This document shows, piece by piece, positions 52,830 to 62,031 of a stretch of DNA of 64,000 nt. Every line of letters starts with the position of its first letter. Positions within the stretch are counted from its first letter, which is position 1. The translations under genes were made by a program, and so were the position numbers. Source of the stretch: Xanthomonas rydalmerensis (GTDB lineage Bacteria; Pseudomonadota; Gammaproteobacteria; Xanthomonadales; Xanthomonadaceae); the NCBI RefSeq assembly GCF_033170385.1, contig NZ_CP126170.1:892001-956000 (forward strand), given 5' to 3'. Under the pieces are notes generated by a model. It saw only the letters and a program-made list of their open reading frames with translations, made no database searches and was not told the origin of the DNA.

Positions 52830-53882
52830 CTAAAGCCGATAGCTGATCGTGAAACTCCCGAATACCGGCGTCTGTCGCTGCAGGTCGAATTCGCGGGTGC
52901 GCCAGTAGCGGGCGAGCGCGAACTTCCACTTGCCGCGCGTCACCGCCAGGCCGACGCCGGCGTCGCCGACGAAGGGGCGCTTCTTCACGCTGTGGCTGTC
53001 GCGGAAGGTGTTGCCGTCCAGGGTGATGTCGCGCAGTACCCAGCGGCCGTCGCTGGTCACGAACAGATGCGCCGACCAGCCGCTGCCGACGCTGCTGGCG
53101 GGCGGGGCGACGTTCTCGCCGGCGGGACGCAGCGGCGAACTGCCGAAATCGTCCGGCAGCTTCCAGCCCAGGCGCAGTTCCATGCCGGCATTGGCGTGGG
53201 TGTCCAGCGTGCCCAGCGCGCCGCCCCAGTGGCTGATCGCGTCCCAGCCCCAGCCGTCGCGGCTGCCCTCGCCGGACCAGCGGCGCATGCGTTCGTGCAG
53301 CACGCGGAACACCGGTTCGTCGTGCAACTGGTTGTCCCAGCCCTGGAACTTGGCGTCGCCGAGCACCTCGTGCACCGCATCCTGTACCTGCTTGCCCTGT
53401 GCCGAAGGGCCGATCAGGCCCAGGGTGAGTTGCGTGGTGCGCAGGCGGTCGTCGTTGCGCGCGTTGTAGCCGATGTTCATCAGCAACAGGCCGGCGTAGG
53501 GACGGTCGTCCTCGATCAGGTCGCGGCGGGTCTTGTCGGTGGGGGTGAACAGCGCCTGCCCGATCGCGAAGGTCATGTTGCGCTGGGTGAAGTCGCTGTT
53601 CGGCTGCAGCCAGGTCAGAGAGCGGTTCACCGCCCGCGCCAGCCGCGGCAGGCAGGGGTCGTCGGTGTAGTCGCGCAGGTTCGGCGAGACCAGGATCAGG
53701 CCGAAGCCGTTGGTATAGCCCTGATCCTGGCCGGCGCCGCCGAACAGGTCGTTGTCGAGGCGGAAGTTGACCGTGGGCGGGGTCGCCTCCCGCGTCTCGC
53801 GTGGGCATTCGGTGGCGGCGGCCGGCGCTGCGGCGAGGGCGAGCGCGGCGGCAAGGGGGAGAAACGGGCGCGATGACGGCAT
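52830..53882 (-). CDS. lpxR: lipid A 3-O-deacylase LpxR family outer-membrane protein
   Basis: This 350-aa protein has a signal peptide (LPLAAALALAAAPAAATEC) and a 12-strand barrel. LpxR signatures are TVNFRLDNDLFGGAGQDQGYTNGFGLIL with the active Asn-Asp pair and Thr, and DRPYAGLLLMNIGYN, then QVQDAVHEVLGDAKFQGWDNQLHDEPVF with His candidates; it ends in SYRL. LpxR removes the 3'-acyloxyacyl chain of lipid A on the outer surface, a change that reduces detection by host immune receptors. I chose the ATG at 53882, where the signal peptide begins. Confidence 0.9.
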   Translation of the reverse strand: MPSSRPFLPLAAALALAAAPAAATECPRETREATPPTVNFRLDNDLFGGAGQDQGYTNGFGLILVSPNLRDYTDDPCLPRLARAVNRSLTWLQPNSDFTQRNMTFAIGQALFTPTDKTRRDLIEDDRPYAGLLLMNIGYNARNDDRLRTTQLTLGLIGPSAQGKQVQDAVHEVLGDAKFQGWDNQLHDEPVFRVLHERMRRWSGEGSRDGWGWDAISHWGGALGTLDTHANAGMELRLGWKLPDDFGSSPLRPAGENVAPPASSVGSGWSAHLFVTSDGRWVLRDITLDGNTFRDSHSVKKRPFVGDAGVGLAVTRGKWKFALARYWRTREFDLQRQTPVFGSFTISYRL

Positions 53883-54222
53883 GGACGGCGTCTCTGGTCG
53901 GGAAGGGGAGTGAGCGGCGATGCGCGCCTGCGGCAGCCGATGCCGGCGAACACCCCGGACCATGAACGCAGCCCGTGCGACAAGGATAGGCAAATGTGGC
54001 GTAGCGGACAAATTCGTCCGTTTGGGTTTGTCCGTCCCATTTGCCCTCTTGTCGTGTGAAGGCGACGGTGCACCGTGCGGGGGCAAGGAGCACTGCCGCC
54101 GGCAGGAGGCCACGCCACGGCGACGCTTGGTCAGTTGGTCGGTACCCTGTCCTGCGCGGCTCCGGGTGCCGGAGCACTGCCGGCCTACTCGGCGCGGCCT
54201 TGGGTTTGTCCGGTGCCGGCCC

Positions 54223-54228
54223 GATAAT
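54223..54228 (+). promoter_or_regulatory. putative -10 hexamer for a leaderless ybeD-lipB mRNA
   Basis: GATAAT ends 8 nt before the ybeD-family ATG at 54236, with no ribosome-binding site. Confidence 0.5.
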
Positions 54229-54235
54229 GCGGGGC

Positions 54236-54514
54236 ATGGACATCACTTCCGACAACCCCGATCACGGTTTCCAGTTCCCCGGCGTGTTCGAACTGAGCGC
54301 CATGGGCACCGCCGACACCGGCCTGGAGGCCGAGCTGCCGCGCCTGCTCGCCGCCGCCGGCGTGGAGGTGATGGACGAGCGCATCAGCTGGAAGCATTCG
54401 TCCAACGGCAAATACGTGTCGGTGCGCATCGCCTTCCGTGCCGCGGACCGCGCCCAGTACGACGCCGCGCACCAGGCGCTGCGCGAGCACCCGGAAGTGA
54501 AGTGGACGCTGTAG
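54236..54514 (+). CDS. ybeD: YbeD/DUF493 family protein
   Basis: This 92-aa ACT-like protein has [48 protein letters not shown] and a terminal HPEVKWTL, the DUF493 pattern. It is found directly upstream of lipB in most proteobacteria, as here, and is presumed to assist lipoate metabolism, though its action is unproven. It overlaps lipB, which begins at an internal GTG in another frame. Confidence 0.92.
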   Translation: MDITSDNPDHGFQFPGVFELSAMGTADTGLEAELPRLLAAAGVEVMDERISWKHSSNGKYVSVRIAFRAADRAQYDAAHQALREHPEVKWTL

Positions 54515-55209
54515 CCGCGGACGCGCCAGTGGCGCCGGCAACGACGCTGCCGCCGTGCCGCGTCCGCCAGCTCGGCCGCCAGCCCTACGAGCCGGTGTGG
54601 CGGGCGATGCAGCGCTTCACCGATACGCGCGACGAGGCGACCCCCGACGAGTTGTGGGTGGTCGAACACGACCCGGTATTCACCCTCGGCCAGGCCGGCA
54701 AGCCGGAACACGTGCTGGCGCCAGGCGACATCCCGGTGCTGCAGGTCGACCGCGGCGGCCAGGTCACCTACCACGGCCCCGGCCAGTTGGTGGTGTACCC
54801 GTTGCTGGACCTGCGCCGGCTGCACATCGGCGTGCGCGACTACGTGTGCCGCATCGAGCAGGCGATCATCGACACCCTCGACGAATGGAACATCCTCGGC
54901 CAGCGCCGCGAGGGCGCGCCGGGTGTCTACGTCGGCGGCGCCAAGGTCGCCGCGCTCGGCATCCGCGTGCGGCGCGGCTGCACCTTCCACGGCCTGTCGT
55001 TCAACGTGGCGATGGACCTGGAGCCGTTCCACCGGATCAATCCCTGCGGCTACCAGGGCCTGCAGGTGACTGCGGTGCTAGACTTGGGCGGTCCCTCCGG
55101 CATGCAGGCGGTCACTCCGGTCCTGCTGGCCCAACTGGCGCGCCAGTTCGGGCTGACCCTGCAGCCGCTCGACGCCTTGCCCGACCTCTCGCTCACGCAC
55201 GCGGCCTGA
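54502..55209 (+). CDS. lipB: lipoyl(octanoyl) transferase LipB
   Basis: LipB moves octanoyl from acyl-ACP to lipoyl domains. The 235-aa protein has [24 protein letters not shown], the [23 protein letters not shown] motif, the catalytic Lys in [25 protein letters not shown] and the catalytic Cys in [13 protein letters not shown]. No suitable ATG exists; the GTG at 54502, overlapping ybeD, gives the usual N terminus. lipA follows 22 nt later, so ybeD-lipB-lipA form one transcript. Confidence 0.95.
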   Translation: MDAVAADAPVAPATTLPPCRVRQLGRQPYEPVWRAMQRFTDTRDEATPDELWVVEHDPVFTLGQAGKPEHVLAPGDIPVLQVDRGGQVTYHGPGQLVVYPLLDLRRLHIGVRDYVCRIEQAIIDTLDEWNILGQRREGAPGVYVGGAKVAALGIRVRRGCTFHGLSFNVAMDLEPFHRINPCGYQGLQVTAVLDLGGPSGMQAVTPVLLAQLARQFGLTLQPLDALPDLSLTHAA

Positions 55210-55231
55210 CCGCCTGCCCGCCGACCACGCC

Positions 55232-56242
55232 ATGACCCAGCCCAGCGCACGCTCCATTCCCTTGCAGGTCCTTTCCGGCGACAGCGCCTCCGCGCCGCTG
55301 CAGACCGGCGTCAAGCAGTTGGGCGGCGACAAGATCGCGCGCTCGCCGGTGCAGTTCGCCGACGCGCCGGTGCTGCGCAAACCCTCGTGGATCCGCGTGC
55401 GCATTCCCTCCGGCAATGCGGTGCAGACCCTCAAGGCCAAGCTGCGCGAGAACCGTCTGGTCACCGTCTGCGAAGAGGCCAGCTGCCCGAACATCCACGA
55501 GTGCTTCGGCCACGGCACCGCCACCTTCATGATCCTGGGCGAGGTCTGCACCCGGCGTTGCTCGTTCTGCGATGTCGCCCACGGCCGGCCCAAGCCGCCG
55601 GACGCCGGCGAGCCGGCCAGCCTGGCGCAGACCGTGGCCGACATGGGCCTGAAGTACGTGGTGGTGACCAGCGTCGACCGCGACGACCTGCGCGACGGCG
55701 GCGCCCAGCATTTCGCCGACTGCATCGGCGCGATCCGCGCCGCCGCGCCGACCACCCGCATCGAGATCCTGACCCCGGACTTCCGCGGCAAGGGCCGCAT
55801 GGACCGTGCGCTGGAGATCCTGGCGACCAATCCGCCGGACGTGTTCAATCACAACATCGAGACCGTGCCGGACCTGTATCCCAACGTGCGTCCCGGCGCC
55901 GACTACCAGTGGTCGCTGACCCTGCTGAAGAAGTTCAAGGCGCAGCATCCGGCCATCGCCACCAAGTCCGGCATCATGCTCGGCCTGGGCGAGACCCTGG
56001 AGCAGGTGCAGGCGACCCTGCGCGACCTGCGCGCGCACGACGTGGACATGGTCACCATCGGCCAGTACCTGCAGCCGACCGCGCATCACCACCCGGTGAT
56101 GCGCTACTGGACGCCGGACGAATACAAGGCGCTGGAGGAGTACGGCAACGCGCTGGGCTTCAGCCACGTCGCCTCCGGCCCGATGGTGCGCTCGTCCTAC
56201 CACGCCGATCGCCAGGCTGCCGGCGCCGGCGTCGCCGCCTGA
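55232..56242 (+). CDS. lipA: lipoyl synthase LipA
   Basis: This 336-aa radical SAM enzyme inserts two sulfurs into the octanoyl chain. It has the auxiliary cluster motif [12 protein letters not shown], the radical SAM motif [37 protein letters not shown], and the C-terminal RSSYHAD with the Ser that binds the auxiliary cluster. Length and motifs match E. coli LipA (321 aa) with a slightly longer N terminus. Confidence 0.97.
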   Translation: MTQPSARSIPLQVLSGDSASAPLQTGVKQLGGDKIARSPVQFADAPVLRKPSWIRVRIPSGNAVQTLKAKLRENRLVTVCEEASCPNIHECFGHGTATFMILGEVCTRRCSFCDVAHGRPKPPDAGEPASLAQTVADMGLKYVVVTSVDRDDLRDGGAQHFADCIGAIRAAAPTTRIEILTPDFRGKGRMDRALEILATNPPDVFNHNIETVPDLYPNVRPGADYQWSLTLLKKFKAQHPAIATKSGIMLGLGETLEQVQATLRDLRAHDVDMVTIGQYLQPTAHHHPVMRYWTPDEYKALEEYGNALGFSHVASGPMVRSSYHADRQAAGAGVAA

Positions 56243-56475
56243 TCCTTCTCCGCGCACATGGCCCGCGCGCATCGCGCATGGCCGCGGCGGCGACGCACGT
56301 TCGTCGCCGCACAGCGACCGTCCACACGGCTCGCACCGGCAACGTTCACACTTCTGCGCATGTCGGCCGCTAGTCTGCTTCATGAACAGGTGACACGGCC
56401 TGCAACTTGCGTCACTGTCGTGTTGTCTCACGCGATGTGCTGCCCCCCTGACGGCCTGGTGCCGAGAGTTCCCAG

Positions 56476-58653
56476 ATGAAATTCAAAGCTTCCGCCTTCC
56501 TGCTGGCGTTTGCGCTGACCGCACCGCTGGCGCTGTTCGCCCGTACCGATGCGCCCGCGCTGCCGGCCGCTGCCACCGCCGACCAGGCCACCACCGCCAA
56601 GCTGGTGTACGGCCTGCTTTCCGACAGCCGCTACGCCTACCGGCCGCGCGCCCTCGACGAGGCGACCTCGAAGGAGGTCTTCAAGAAATATCTGGAGACC
56701 CTGGACGGCAGCAAGCAGTTCTTCACCCAGGCCGACGTCGACAAGTTCGCCGGGTTCCAGAACAACCTCGGCGCCAACATCTCCTCCGGCCAGCTGGAAC
56801 CGGCGTTCCAGATCTTCGCCGTGTACCGGCAGCGCGTGGACGAGCGCATCGCCTATGCGCGCAAGCTGCTCAAGCAGGACTTCAACTTCGACGGCGACGA
56901 GAAGTTCGAGTACGACCGCAAGAACGCGCCGTGGGCCAAGGACGACCAGGAACTGGATGCGCTGTGGCGCAAGTCGGTGATGAACGACTGGCTGCGGCTC
57001 AAGCTGGCCGGCAAGAAGCCGGAAGACATCCGCAAGACCCTGGATCGGCGCTACGCCAATCTCGACGACTCGGTGAAGGAACTGAAGAGCGAGGACGTGT
57101 TCCAGTTCTTCATGAATGCCTATACCAACACCGTCGACCCGCACACAGACTATTTCACCCCGCGCACCGCCGAGAACTTCAACCAGCAGATGTCGCTGTC
57201 GCTGGAAGGCATCGGCGCGCAGCTGCAGAAGCAGGACGACCTGGTGGTGATCCGCGAGGTGATCCCGGGCGGGCCGGCCGCGCTGGACGGCACGCTCAAG
57301 CCGGGCGACCGCATCGTCGGCGTCGGCCAGGGCAAGACCGGGCCGGTCGAGGACGTGATCGGCTGGCGCATCGACGACGTGGTCGCCAAGATCCGCGGCG
57401 ACAAGGACACCCAGGTGCGCCTGGAATACATCCCGGCCGAAGCCGGCGTGGACGGCAAGCACCGCCAGGTGCTGCTGACCCGGCAGAAGGTGCGCCTGGC
57501 CGAACAGGCCGCCAAGGGCGAGACCATCGAATTGCCGGCGAAGGACGGCGAGCCGGCGCGGCGCATCGGCGTGATCAAGCTGCCGGCGTTCTACCAGGAC
57601 TTCGAAGGCCGTCGCCGCAACGCCAAGGACTATGCCTCGGCGACCCGCGACGTGGCCAAGCTGCTGGCCGGGTTCAAAACCGACAAGGTCGACGGCGTGG
57701 TGCTGGACCTGCGCAACAACGGCGGCGGTTCGCTGGACGAGGCGATCGAGCTGACCGGCCTGTTCATCGAGCAGGGCCCGGTGGTGCAGGTGCGTGAATC
57801 CGGCGGACGCGTCACCGTCAACAGCGACCAGAACCCGGGCGTGGCCTGGGACGGCCCGCTGGCGGTGCTGATCAACCGTGGCTCGGCCTCGGCCTCGGAG
57901 ATCTTCGCCGGCGCCATCCAGGACTACGGTCGCGGCCTGATCATCGGCGAGACCAGCTTCGGCAAGGGCACGGTGCAGAACATCGTCGACCTGGACCGCT
58001 GGCCGGCCAACGAGACCGACCGCTTCGGCCAGGTCAAGCTGACCATCGCCCAGTTCTTCCGCGTCAGCGGCAGCAGCACCCAGCACAAGGGTGTGGTGCC
58101 GGACATCGCCTTCCCGGCCAGCGTCGATGCCACCGAGTTCGGTGAAAGCACCTACGACAACGCGCTGCCGTGGAGCCGCATCGCCGCGGTGCCGCACACC
58201 CAGTACGGCAATTTCGCGCCGCTGCTGCCGAAGCTGGAAGCGCTGCACAGCAGCCGCATCGCCAGCGACAAGGAGTTCCAGTGGTGGGAAGAGGACGTGC
58301 GCCAGTTCCGCGACGAGGCGGCGAAGAAGTACGTGGTGCTCAACGAGGCCGAGCGCCGCGCCGAGCGTGAGAAGCAGGATGCGCAGCGCAAGCAGCGCCA
58401 GGAGATCCGCAAGCAGCTCGGCCTGCCGCTGGATCCGCTGGCCGACGACAGCAGCGACGACGGCCTGACCGGCAACGAGCGCGACATCGTCAAGGATGCC
58501 GCACGCGAGAAGCTGGTCGACAAGCGCCCGGATCCGCTGCTGCGCGAATCGGCCTCGATCCTGAGCGACGCGGTCAATCTGCTGGAGAAGGACCACCCGC
58601 TGTCGGTGCAGGTCCTGCCGCAGTCCACCGGCCCGGGGCGCTGGGCCGACTAA
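56476..58653 (+). CDS. prc: tail-specific periplasmic protease Prc (Tsp)
   Basis: This 725-aa C-terminal processing protease (S41A) has a signal peptide and a long N-terminal domain. A PDZ domain at about residues 235-330 (LQKQDDLVVIREVIPGGPAALDGTLKPGDRIVGVGQG) precedes the catalytic core with Ser in NRGSASASEIFAGAIQDYGRG and Lys in GETSFGKGTVQN. A DUF3340-type C-terminal domain (REKQDAQRKQRQEIRKQLG) follows. Prc degrades misfolded periplasmic proteins and controls wall hydrolases such as MepS. A clear terminator follows the stop. Confidence 0.95.
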   Translation: MKFKASAFLLAFALTAPLALFARTDAPALPAAATADQATTAKLVYGLLSDSRYAYRPRALDEATSKEVFKKYLETLDGSKQFFTQADVDKFAGFQNNLGANISSGQLEPAFQIFAVYRQRVDERIAYARKLLKQDFNFDGDEKFEYDRKNAPWAKDDQELDALWRKSVMNDWLRLKLAGKKPEDIRKTLDRRYANLDDSVKELKSEDVFQFFMNAYTNTVDPHTDYFTPRTAENFNQQMSLSLEGIGAQLQKQDDLVVIREVIPGGPAALDGTLKPGDRIVGVGQGKTGPVEDVIGWRIDDVVAKIRGDKDTQVRLEYIPAEAGVDGKHRQVLLTRQKVRLAEQAAKGETIELPAKDGEPARRIGVIKLPAFYQDFEGRRRNAKDYASATRDVAKLLAGFKTDKVDGVVLDLRNNGGGSLDEAIELTGLFIEQGPVVQVRESGGRVTVNSDQNPGVAWDGPLAVLINRGSASASEIFAGAIQDYGRGLIIGETSFGKGTVQNIVDLDRWPANETDRFGQVKLTIAQFFRVSGSSTQHKGVVPDIAFPASVDATEFGESTYDNALPWSRIAAVPHTQYGNFAPLLPKLEALHSSRIASDKEFQWWEEDVRQFRDEAAKKYVVLNEAERRAEREKQDAQRKQRQEIRKQLGLPLDPLADDSSDDGLTGNERDIVKDAAREKLVDKRPDPLLRESASILSDAVNLLEKDHPLSVQVLPQSTGPGRWAD

Positions 58654-58680
58654 GCTCGCGCTCTACCGTCGCGAACACCG

Positions 58681-58712
58681 AACGCGCCATCGCCCAGCGA
58701 TGGCGCGTTTTT
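58681..58712 (+). terminator. rho-independent terminator after prc
   Basis: The 13-bp stem AACGCGCCATCGC pairs with GCGATGGCGCGTT around a 3-nt loop and is followed by a short U-run. Confidence 0.9.
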
Positions 58713-58979
58713 CATTGCAGGTTCGGGCTTTGCAGGGCAGGCGTGCGCCCGTCGATCGTCCGCCGTGTCGATGCTTGCGGAGGGTTGGGCGGACTGAGGG
58801 GCCGGCCTGCAGTTTTTTGGTGATTGGTGAGAACCGCGGGCGTGGCGTTTGGTCTGCCGCGCGCGTGATGCGTGTCGTCGTAGGAGCGGCTTCAGGACAC
58901 CTCTGGTAACGCCTTGTTGCCGCAGCTCGGTACGGTATGTCATCGCGATTGTAGGAGCGGTTGTGGCGGGATCACATCT
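58713..58979. other. spacer with degenerate REP fragments
   Basis: About 270 bp without a gene, holding half REP units at 58880 (GTAGGAGCGGCTTCAG) and 58951 (GTAGGAGCGG). These look like decayed copies of the family. Confidence 0.6.
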
Positions 58980-59723
58980 TCAGCCCAGCGCCTGCCACAG
59001 TTGGTGCAAGCCCAGTCCCAGCAGGGTCAGGAAGAACACGCGGCGGAACGCGCTGGCGGAAATGCGCTGTCGCAGCCGTGCGCCCAGCCACATGCCCATG
59101 GCCGTGGGCAGCAACGCCAGCAATGACGGACCCAGCGCTTGCGCGGGGAAGGCGCCGTGCGCGACCAGTGCCGCAGCCAGCGCCAGGGTGGCTGCGGCGA
59201 AGCAACTGCCCAGGGCGCGCATCAGCGTGTCTCGCGGCAGGTCCAACGCCACCAGGTAGGGCAGCACCGGCAGCACGAACACGCCGGTGGCGCCGGTCAG
59301 CAGACCGGTCGCCAGGCCCACCGGTGGCCCTGCCCAGCGCGCCTGCGAGGGCGACAGGCGCGCCTGCCACTGGCTCAGGCCGAGCGCGGCGTATAGCGCC
59401 AGCAACGCGCCCAGGCCGGCGCGCGCCAGCCGTGGGTCGGCGCCGGCGAGGATGCCGGCGCTGAACCAGGTGCCGACGACGATGCACGCCAGCAACGGCC
59501 ACAGTCGCCGCAGCAACATGCCGGTGCCCGCGCCCCAGGCCTGTTGCAGGTTGGTCAGCAGGGACGGCAGCGCCAGCAGCGCAGCGGCTTCGGTCGGCGT
59601 CAGCCACAGCCCCAGCAGGCCCATCGCCACCGTGGGCAGGCCCATGCCGGCCACGCCCTTGACGCCGCCGGCGAGCAGGAAGACCAGGGCGATCGGCAGC
59701 AGGTGCGATGCGAGCGTGTCCAT
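58980..59723 (-). CDS. TSUP family (TauE/SafE) sulfite/anion permease
   Basis: This 247-aa protein has about eight membrane segments. The family repeat is visible as LLAGGVKGVAGMGLPTVAMGLLGLWLTPTEAAALLALPSLLTNLQQAW and GLATGLLTGATGVFVLPVLPYLVALDLPRDTLMRALGSCF. Members export or import sulfite, sulfonates or other small organic anions. An alternative start at 59735 adds four residues. It diverges from a LysR regulator 87 nt away, a typical arrangement in which the LysR controls the permease. Confidence 0.85.
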   Translation of the reverse strand: MDTLASHLLPIALVFLLAGGVKGVAGMGLPTVAMGLLGLWLTPTEAAALLALPSLLTNLQQAWGAGTGMLLRRLWPLLACIVVGTWFSAGILAGADPRLARAGLGALLALYAALGLSQWQARLSPSQARWAGPPVGLATGLLTGATGVFVLPVLPYLVALDLPRDTLMRALGSCFAAATLALAAALVAHGAFPAQALGPSLLALLPTAMGMWLGARLRQRISASAFRRVFFLTLLGLGLHQLWQALG

Positions 59724-59809
59724 GGCGACGAGCATCTGCGCGTCGTGGCGGCCGGACAATGCGCGAATGCTTCAGGCAGACTTCGGCAACGACGAAGGCG
59801 GGAGCGCCG

Positions 59810-60709
59810 ATGCATCTGGATTTCACCGATCTGCGGCTGTTCCTGGCGGTGGCCGAGGCCGGCAGCATCACCGCGGGCGCCGATCGCGCGGCGCTGTCGC
59901 TGGCCGCCGCCAGTGCACGCATCCGCGCGCTGGAGACGCAGCTCGGCGTCGCACTGTTCGAGCGTGGCCCACGCGGCGTCGGCCTCACCGCGGCCGGCAC
60001 CGCGCTGTTGCGGCACGCGCGGCAGTTGCTGCGCCAGGCCGAGGCGATGCGCAGCGAACTGGGTGACTACGCCGGCGGCCACCAGGCCAGCGTGCGCCTG
60101 TTGGCCAATACCGCGGCGCTGTCGGAATGGCTGCCGGAGCTGCTGGCCGAGTTCCTGGTGGCGCATCCGCGCATCGATCTGGCGCTGCGCGAGCAGGGCA
60201 GCGTCGCCGCGGCCGATGCGCTGCGCGAGCAACGCGCCGATCTGGCGGTGATCGCCGACCATGCCGATCTGCAGGGTCTGCAGGCGCATCCGTTCCGGCA
60301 GGACCGGCTGGTGCTGGTGGCCGCGGCCACGCACCCGCTGGCGCAGGCGTCGCAGCTGCGGTTCGCGCAGGTGTGGCAGGCGCAGTTCCTCGGCCTGGCC
60401 GAGGACAGCGCCCTGCAACAACACCTGCGCACGCAGGCGACGCGCGCAGGCGGGCGGCTGCGCATCCGCGCGCAGGTGCACGGCATCGAACCGCTGTGCC
60501 GCATGCTGGCGCGCGGCGCCGGTGTGGCGATCCTGCCGCAGGCGGCGCTGGAGCGGGTCAGCGTGCGCGCGCAACTGGTCGCGGTGCCGCTGCAGGAGCC
60601 GTGGGCGCTGCGCCAGTTGTCGATCGTCTGGCGTCCGACACCGGTGCCGTCGCCGCCGGTGCAGCAGGTGCTGGACTGGCTGTGTGCGCATGCTTCGCCT
60701 GCGGCGTGA
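59810..60709 (+). CDS. LysR family transcriptional regulator
   Basis: This 299-aa LTTR has an N-terminal winged HTH (MHLDFTDLRLFLAVAEAGSITAGADRAALSLAAASARIRALETQLGVALFERGPRGVGLTAAG). An effector-binding domain (LAVIADHADLQGLQAHPFRQDRLVLVAAATHPLA, GAGVAILPQAALERV) follows. A GGGAG ribosome-binding site precedes the ATG at 59810. Its divergent neighbour is the TSUP permease, its probable target; the inducer is unknown. Confidence 0.92.
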   Translation: MHLDFTDLRLFLAVAEAGSITAGADRAALSLAAASARIRALETQLGVALFERGPRGVGLTAAGTALLRHARQLLRQAEAMRSELGDYAGGHQASVRLLANTAALSEWLPELLAEFLVAHPRIDLALREQGSVAAADALREQRADLAVIADHADLQGLQAHPFRQDRLVLVAAATHPLAQASQLRFAQVWQAQFLGLAEDSALQQHLRTQATRAGGRLRIRAQVHGIEPLCRMLARGAGVAILPQAALERVSVRAQLVAVPLQEPWALRQLSIVWRPTPVPSPPVQQVLDWLCAHASPAA

Positions 60710-60846
60710 AAGTCCGCAGGCTGACGCGTTGCGGATGGCTCTGACGACGTGCTTCTCAGTGGTGCGGCGGAACGTGTCGTTACCTTGCGGAAGCGTTCGT
60801 GTCGCCTGTTCGGATCACCCGCAATGGCTGTTTCCTGGTCATGCGC

Positions 60847-61026
60847 GTCGCGGCTGAAGCCGCTCCTACGACGAGCGGCCTTTCGTAGGCGTACATGCTC
60901 CCCTGGGAAGGAGGCCAGAACACCGCTAAGGCCTGCTTCGCCTGGCATCATCTTGCCTCGTAGGAGCGGCTTCAGCCGCGACAGGCGTTACCGCTAGCGC
61001 CTCTTTGCAACTGAAGCCGCTCCTGC
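60847..61026. repeat. REP copies between the LysR and EEP-domain genes
   Basis: A single REP unit on the minus strand (60847-60869) is followed by a unit on the plus strand (60960-60982) with a decayed inverted partner ending near 61026. The 350-bp gap between the convergent genes contains no gene. Confidence 0.8.
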
Positions 61027-61063
61027 ACGCGCGCCTGCGGTCCATGCCGCAGGCTTCATCCCG

Positions 61064-61945
61064 TCACTGCGGCCAGGCGAACGTGGCGATCACCGGGAAA
61101 TGGTCCGACGGCCAGTGACCCTGCGGCCGCGCGTCGAGCGTGGCGTAGTGGGTGGCCTGCAGCCCGCGCGAAAGGATCCAGTCGATGCGCCGGTCCGGGT
61201 GGCCGGTGAAATCGTGGAAGGTCGCTTCCGGGCCCTGCGGCTGTGCGACCTGCGTGCGCGCATCGGCCAGGCTGGCGGTGAGGGTGCGGTAGGTCGGCGA
61301 GTCCGGCACCGTGTTGAAATCGCCGGTCAGCACCACCGGCACGTCCGCCGGCAGGCCTTTCAGACGCGACACGATCAGCGCCGCGCCCTTGGCGCGTGCC
61401 GCTTCGTCCTCGTCGCGATAGGGCAGGTGGGTGTCGAACAGATAGAAGCGGCGGCCATCGCCGACGCGCTCGAACAGCCCCCAGTTGACCATGCGCGGCA
61501 GCGGATGGCCCCAGCTGATGCTACCCATGACTTCCGGCGTGTCCGACAACCAGAAGTGTCCCGATTCCACCAGTTTCAGTTTTTGGCTGTCGTAGAACAC
61601 ACCCATGCGTTCGCCGTCGTCCTTGCCGTCGCGGCTGGGGCCGAACCAGCGGTACTCCGGCAATTGCGCGGCCAGGTAGTCGGCCTGCCGCTTGACCAGT
61701 TCCTGGGTGCCGAATACATCCGGGTGCTGCGCGCGGATCAGCGCGGCCATCGCGCTGCGGCGCACGTCCCAGCGCTTGTCGCCGTCGGTGTCGACCGGCA
61801 CGCGCACGTTGAAGCTCATCACCTTGAGCGGGGCCGGTGCGGCGGGCGACGCCGGCTCGCGCGCTTGCACTGGCGTGATGCACACGCCCAACACCAGCAG
61901 CAGAGGAAGCGCGAGCTTGCGCGCGGACGACAGCGACAGCGACAT
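61064..61945 (-). CDS. endonuclease/exonuclease/phosphatase family protein, secreted
   Basis: This 293-aa protein has a signal peptide (LALPLLLVLGVCITPVQA). The EEP fold motifs are MSFNVRVPVD, DVFGTQELVKRQ (metal Glu), FDTHLPYRDE, LTGDFNTVPDSP, and C-terminal RRIDWILSRGL and SDHFPVIA (catalytic His). Secreted EEP proteins act on phosphodiesters or phosphoesters such as sphingomyelin, nucleic acids or inositol phosphates; here the substrate is unknown. A longer frame begins at 61984. It is 86 nt after the galactanase gene on the same strand. Confidence 0.88.
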   Translation of the reverse strand: MSLSLSSARKLALPLLLVLGVCITPVQAREPASPAAPAPLKVMSFNVRVPVDTDGDKRWDVRRSAMAALIRAQHPDVFGTQELVKRQADYLAAQLPEYRWFGPSRDGKDDGERMGVFYDSQKLKLVESGHFWLSDTPEVMGSISWGHPLPRMVNWGLFERVGDGRRFYLFDTHLPYRDEDEAARAKGAALIVSRLKGLPADVPVVLTGDFNTVPDSPTYRTLTASLADARTQVAQPQGPEATFHDFTGHPDRRIDWILSRGLQATHYATLDARPQGHWPSDHFPVIATFAWPQ

Positions 61946-62031
61946 GGCAGATCTCGACAGGAGCGGAGCACGCGATGGTGGCATGGCGGTGGTGTCGGTG
62001 ACCACCGCGTGGCGCTCCCGCCGAGCGGCGA